DNA from: CAYMOV01 sp964392085
GTDB lineage: Bacteria; Oederibacteriota; Muellerivitia; Muellerivitales; Muellerivitaceae
Length of the DNA: 7,626 nucleotides
Direction: 5' to 3'
Assembly (NCBI GenBank): GCA_964392085.1
Contig: CAYMOV010000112.1
Span: forward strand, 1 to 7,626
The position numbers and the translations under genes were made by a program. The notes beneath the pieces were generated by a model. It did no database searches and was not told the origin of the DNA. It worked only from the letters and a program-made list of their open reading frames with translations. The first letter of the stretch is position 1; every line of letters begins with the position of its first letter. Positions 6,414 through 7,626 of this stretch are shown here, one piece after another.

Positions 6414-7418
6414 TTAGAGCTTGTCCAGGCCCTTTTCCTTGACCAGCGGCGCGGCCACGGCGGCGTTGTGCTTGAGGGCGTTCTCCACGCACATCTTGGC
6501 CAGCCCCATCTCCTTCTCGCGGAACATGGTGACGGCCTCCTTCACGAAGAACTTCGCCCGGATCTCGGCGGCCCGCTTGGCGTCGATGGCCCCGCGCTTG
6601 GTGGCCAGGCCGATGGCGGCCTCGACCCCGGCGGCGTCCACGCGGCACTTGGTCTCGTAGAACTTCGACTTGCCGCCCTCGCGGCTGCGCGAGGCGGACC
6701 CCTCGGTGTTCTGCGGGATGCGGTAGTTGGTGGGGGTCAGGGGGGTGAAGGCGAACTCCGCGCCGCTGGCCGAGTAGCAGAGCCAGGCGTAATAGTCCTC
6801 GCTGGCCTTCTCGCCCGGGAAGGGGATCTCGAGCGCGATGCCGGTCAACACCGACGTGGTGGAGGTCAGGTTCACGTACCCCGCCTCGGAGCAGATGCTG
6901 ATCCAGGCTTCCTTGCCCTGCGGCGGGTTGCTGTGGGCCTCCAGGATCTCGATGATCGACTGGGAGCACTTGGCGTAGGGGGTGGGCACGCCGTTCTCGT
7001 TGATGATGTTGAAGGTGCTGTACACCACGCCCACGTTGGCGTTCTTCTTGAGGATGTCCCGGGTGACCTCGACGCGCCAGGGGTGGGTCAGGTCGTCGGC
7101 GTCGATGAAGACGATGAAGGGGTACTTCTTCTCGTAGGCGTACTTGATGCACTCGTTGCGGGCGTGGCCGGGGCCGTCGGAATGGGCCATGAAGATGATC
7201 TTCATCTTGCCCTTATAGTCGGCCTCGAGCTTTCGCAGGTAATCCTTGGCCTCGGCGGAGGGGGAGTTGCCGTCGCCGATGAGGATCACCCAGTTGGGGT
7301 CGGTCTGGAGCTTGATGCGTTCCAGGGTCTCATCGAGCCACTTGCGCTCCATGGCCGTGCCTTGGCTCCAATGGGGGATGACGAAAGCGGCCGGGCCGTC
7401 GAGGTTGAACTTTTCCAT
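6414..7418 (-). CDS. Family 2 glycosyltransferase, soluble
   Basis: This 334-residue protein has a GT-A fold. It transfers a sugar from a nucleotide-sugar donor to an unknown acceptor, most likely in surface polysaccharide or glycan assembly. Visible motifs are the first strand AFVIPHW (11-17), WVILIGDGNSPS (43-54) in the place of the usual D-D/N-G-S segment, GPGHARNECI (82-91), the metal-binding DxD motif FIDADD (104-109, Asp106 and Asp108), and KASEDYYAWL (204-213), where Glu207-Asp208 fits the catalytic-base position. Residues from about 258 to the end are Ala/Lys/Glu-rich and look helical, an extension of roughly 75 residues beyond the usual core. No membrane segment or signal is present, so it should act at the inner face of the membrane or in the cytoplasm. 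The ATG at 7418 follows an AGGTGA ribosome-binding site (7427-7422). It stands alone in the window, with no other polysaccharide genes visible. Acceptor and sugar cannot be inferred. Confidence 0.92.
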   Translation of the reverse strand: MEKFNLDGPAAFVIPHWSQGTAMERKWLDETLERIKLQTDPNWVILIGDGNSPSAEAKDYLRKLEADYKGKMKIIFMAHSDGPGHARNECIKYAYEKKYPFIVFIDADDLTHPWRVEVTRDILKKNANVGVVYSTFNIINENGVPTPYAKCSQSIIEILEAHSNPPQGKEAWISICSEAGYVNLTSTTSVLTGIALEIPFPGEKASEDYYAWLCYSASGAEFAFTPLTPTNYRIPQNTEGSASRSREGGKSKFYETKCRVDAAGVEAAIGLATKRGAIDAKRAAEIRAKFFVKEAVTMFREKEMGLAKMCVENALKHNAAVAAPLVKEKGLDKL

Positions 7419-7427
7419 GGGTCACCT

Positions 7428-7569
7428 GTTCCTGCGGGGGATGTCCTCATCCTAGTGTCTGAACCGCGGACCTTTGTCCGCGGCTTGACCATGAGGATCG
7501 CCCATTTGTCCCTGACCCCAGTCCAGCGGACATGAGGACAAAAACGGGAATGGGCAGATGCTTCAACGA
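7428..7569 (-). promoter_or_regulatory. Structured 5' leader of the glycosyltransferase gene
   Basis: The segment between the candidate promoter and the ribosome-binding site holds several inverted repeats. H1 pairs GCCCATT (7500-7506) with AATGGGC (7549-7555), and TGTCC (7507-7511) with GGACA (7536-7540). H2 is a perfect eight-base stem, CCGCGGAC (7464-7471) with GTCCGCGG (7476-7483), with loop CTTT. H3 pairs GGATG (7439-7443) with CATCC (7448-7452). In addition TGTCCTCAT (7442-7450) is the exact complement of 7532-7540, and its core also of ATGAGGA at 7491-7497, so alternative folds exclude H1 or H3. H3 ends about 12 bases before the ribosome-binding site. This suggests a regulated leader, but I match no known riboswitch, and H2 lacks a T-run that would make it a terminator. 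Confidence 0.45.
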
Positions 7570-7575
7570 GGCGAG

Positions 7576-7605
7576 ATTATAAATAGGGAAGCGGGGGCTT
7601 GGAAA
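7576..7605 (-). promoter_or_regulatory. Candidate promoter of the glycosyltransferase gene
   Basis: On the minus strand a perfect TATAAT (7581-7576) lies 18 bases after TTTCCA (7605-7600), which matches four of six bases of TTGACA. Transcription would begin near 7569, giving a leader of about 150 bases before the ATG at 7418. The region is locally AT-rich compared with its surroundings. No gene is visible in the last 200 bases of the window. Confidence 0.5.
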
Positions 7606-7626
7606 AGGGAATCTTCAGGAAAAAGA

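Noticed and set aside
6172..7535. Long alternate frames over the glycosyltransferase on both strands
   Set aside because: The minus-strand 334-residue frame carries the GT-A motifs and a good ribosome-binding site; the others are low-complexity shadows.

Overview
This is a GC-rich bacterial window, probably from a diderm environmental organism. I do not recognise a species. The C-terminal half of the secreted peptidase has Thr-Pro repeats followed by a small beta-rich terminal domain, a build I associate with uncultivated lineages such as FCPU426, Elusimicrobia or Fibrobacteres-like groups. That placement is weak inference. Five protein genes can be supported. Most other open frames are shadows created by the high GC content.

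Layout. (1) Positions 1-2527, minus strand: a partial, very large FAD-linked oxidase fused to an iron-sulfur module (DUF3683 type, GlcD/GlcF or D-lactate dehydrogenase-like). It runs off the left edge, and its densely folded C-terminal part lies outside the window. (2) 2528-2869: an AT-richer divergent intergenic region with an ATGAC-N4-GTCAT inverted repeat about 90 bases upstream of the oxidase start. (3) 2870-3568, plus: a SRAP-domain protein (YedK/HMCES family) that protects abasic sites in single-stranded DNA. (4) 3638-5956, plus: a secreted S53 (sedolisin/kumamolisin) serine-carboxyl peptidase. It has a prodomain, a Thr-Pro repeat linker and a C-terminal beta domain, and it sits directly behind an extended -10 promoter that implies a leaderless mRNA. 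(5) 6023-6283, plus: a small exported Ala/Lys/Pro-rich basic protein, probably in the same transcript. (6) 6311-6360: a long bidirectional terminator, then a REP-like hairpin at 6368-6403. (7) 6414-7418, minus: a family 2 glycosyltransferase without membrane segments. A candidate promoter lies near the right edge, with a 5' leader of about 150 bases rich in inverted repeats.

The genes do not form one pathway. The peptidase and the small basic protein look like one secretion-related unit closed by the terminator. The oxidase, the SRAP protein and the glycosyltransferase look like independent units. No CRISPR array, phage, insertion sequence, tRNA or rRNA was seen. The points most worth a second look are the leaderless peptidase promoter with an inverted repeat where its -35 box should be, the peptidase's repeat-plus-terminal-domain tail, and the structured leader of the glycosyltransferase.
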